Part shown: positions 63,369-64,000 of the stretch, piece by piece
How positions within the stretch are numbered: the first letter of the stretch is position 1
Layout of the letters: every line of letters starts with the position of its first letter
From: Pseudogracilibacillus sp037892545
GTDB taxonomy: Bacteria > Bacillota > Bacilli > Bacillales > Amphibacillaceae
Direction of reading: 5' to 3'
Length of the DNA: 64,000 nucleotides
NCBI RefSeq assembly: GCF_037892545.1
Contig: NZ_JBBKBG010000008.1
Span: forward strand, 1-64,000
Program-made: the position numbers and the translations under genes
Notes under the pieces: model-generated
Databases searched by the model: none
Told to the model about the DNA's origin: nothing
Seen by the model: the letters and a program-made list of their open reading frames with translations, nothing else

Positions 63369-63458
63369 AAAAAAATCCACTACAAAATTATCCTTCCTCG
63401 AAAGCATTCAAATGGATAAAGGTGTAGTGGAGTAGTTTTAGAGCAGGTCTTGCTAAAA
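63369..63458 (-). promoter_or_regulatory. fdhF leader with intrinsic terminator (possible attenuator)
   Basis: On the minus strand a hairpin TTTTAGCA..TGC..TAAAA (63458-63435) is followed by a 9-bp stem TCCACTACA/TGTAGTGGA enclosing TTATCC/GGATAA and running into T7 (63375-63369), just 22 nt before the fdhF ATG. As no minus-strand gene lies upstream within the window, this terminator sits in the fdhF 5' leader, which implies conditional termination. It does not match the Moco riboswitch as I know it. Confidence 0.55.
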
Positions 63459-63605
63459 TACCATTCCTATTTACCGTTAATATGAATCATAGTTTCTAAC
63501 CATTTCTATAGTTAAACAACCATCTTTCTCATATTTTACCATGCTAGTTCAGAAGATTCAATATCCTAATTTTTATATGATATGATGGATAAAAAGGGGG
63601 CATAC

Positions 63606-63962
63606 ATGATGAAGAAAATACATGCATTCAATGATATTATTCGGAAATTACGAAAAGATTGTTTCGGAAAGGGTCCGGAAAAAATTCAAACTACTTTTGT
63701 AAATGATATGGCAATTACTCGATTATATGGTAATTTAACACCAACAGAAAAATTTATTAGTTCGACTTCAGAAGGGAAGGATATTGTCCACACGGCTAGA
63801 ACAAAAATGATTCAAGAAATGTATGAAACAAATTACCCGGAACATATGGAAGAATTAGTCGGGGCGAAACTCGTACATTTATTTACAGATATGAAAATTG
63901 AGGAAGATATGGCGGTATCTGTTTTTATTTTTGATCGTCCCATTGATAAGGTGGAAGAGTAG
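63606..63962 (+). CDS. DUF2294 protein
   Basis: A 118-aa cytosolic protein of the DUF2294 family (NDIIRKLRKDCFGKGPEKIQ and the C-terminal MAVSVFIFDRP). AAGGGGG lies 5-8 nt before the ATG pair at 63606/63609. Divergent from fdhF. Such genes commonly neighbour formate dehydrogenase genes in bacilli; the biochemical role is unknown. Only 38 bases follow it in the window. Confidence 0.75.
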   Translation: MMKKIHAFNDIIRKLRKDCFGKGPEKIQTTFVNDMAITRLYGNLTPTEKFISSTSEGKDIVHTARTKMIQEMYETNYPEHMEELVGAKLVHLFTDMKIEEDMAVSVFIFDRPIDKVEE

Positions 63963-64000
63963 GGAAAGTACTTCACCTACTCTGCTTATACGGTTGAGGT

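Overview
The window looks like chromosome of a low-GC, Gram-positive, spore-former-type member of the Bacillaceae. It is AT-rich, almost every gene has a strong AGGAGG-type ribosome binding site, TTG and GTG starts are common, and most genes resemble Bacillus subtilis families (RlmCD, YfmR, BmrA, PdxK, fRMsr/YtsP, YrhE/YrhD, YrkE/F/H/J, YhdT/PanF, YusV/YfiYZ/YfhA). I cannot name the genus. No rRNA operon, CRISPR array or intact mobile element was seen.

Layout. 0-9 kb: a sortase-anchored von Willebrand factor adhesin, an ArsB-type pump, LutC, a CorC/HlyC membrane protein behind a ten-codon leader ORF, and the rRNA methylase RlmCD. 9-15.5 kb is a scarred accessory zone: a broken C5 DNA methylase, pieces of a TetR gene and its operator, a PadR-hydrolase pair, an SMR pair whose first member carries an extra membrane domain, an ISL3 transposase scrap, and an intact TetR/GAP pair with a clear palindromic operator. 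15.5-20 kb: an operon of a papain-like protein, response regulator, ABC transporter and histidine kinase, bracketed by two copies of a 62-bp repeat beside an IS3 remnant. 20-25.7 kb: a thioredoxin-like gene followed by a tRNA-Cys-like gene, a LysR regulator, and XRE- and GntR-controlled membrane/ABC genes.

25.8-32.6 kb is a copper-centred block. A SCO protein and a two-component system (its regulator interrupted by an in-frame TGA) diverge from nosD-nosL-nosY-nosF, with no nosZ in the window. Two copies of an 11-bp-phased direct repeat in the divergent intergenic region suggest one regulator serves both sides. 33.6-39.8 kb is a Fur-box-headed ferric-siderophore operon: ATPase, two permeases, two binding lipoproteins and a ferredoxin-NADP reductase-type flavoprotein. 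40-50 kb: ABC-F factor YfmR, a FUSC/ArAE-type protein, a guanidine-I (ykkC) riboswitch with its paired SMR exporter, a UbiA prenyltransferase, a DUF418 protein, a 21-bp tandem repeat array, BmrA and an MFS pump.

50-64 kb: a SEC-C protein, YhdT-PanF pantothenate uptake, a Fur-boxed flavin reductase, a reactive-sulfur operon (rhodanese-TusA-DsrE fusion, MBL-rhodanese, TauE exporter) with CsoR/CstR-like operators, PdxK, free-methionine-sulfoxide reductase, and a formate dehydrogenase (FdhF with DUF1641 protein) diverging from a DUF2294 gene. Two RNAs here stand out: a roughly 140-nt transcript with an extended -10 promoter, a long nested hairpin and a strong terminator upstream of msrC, and a terminator-bearing leader upstream of fdhF.
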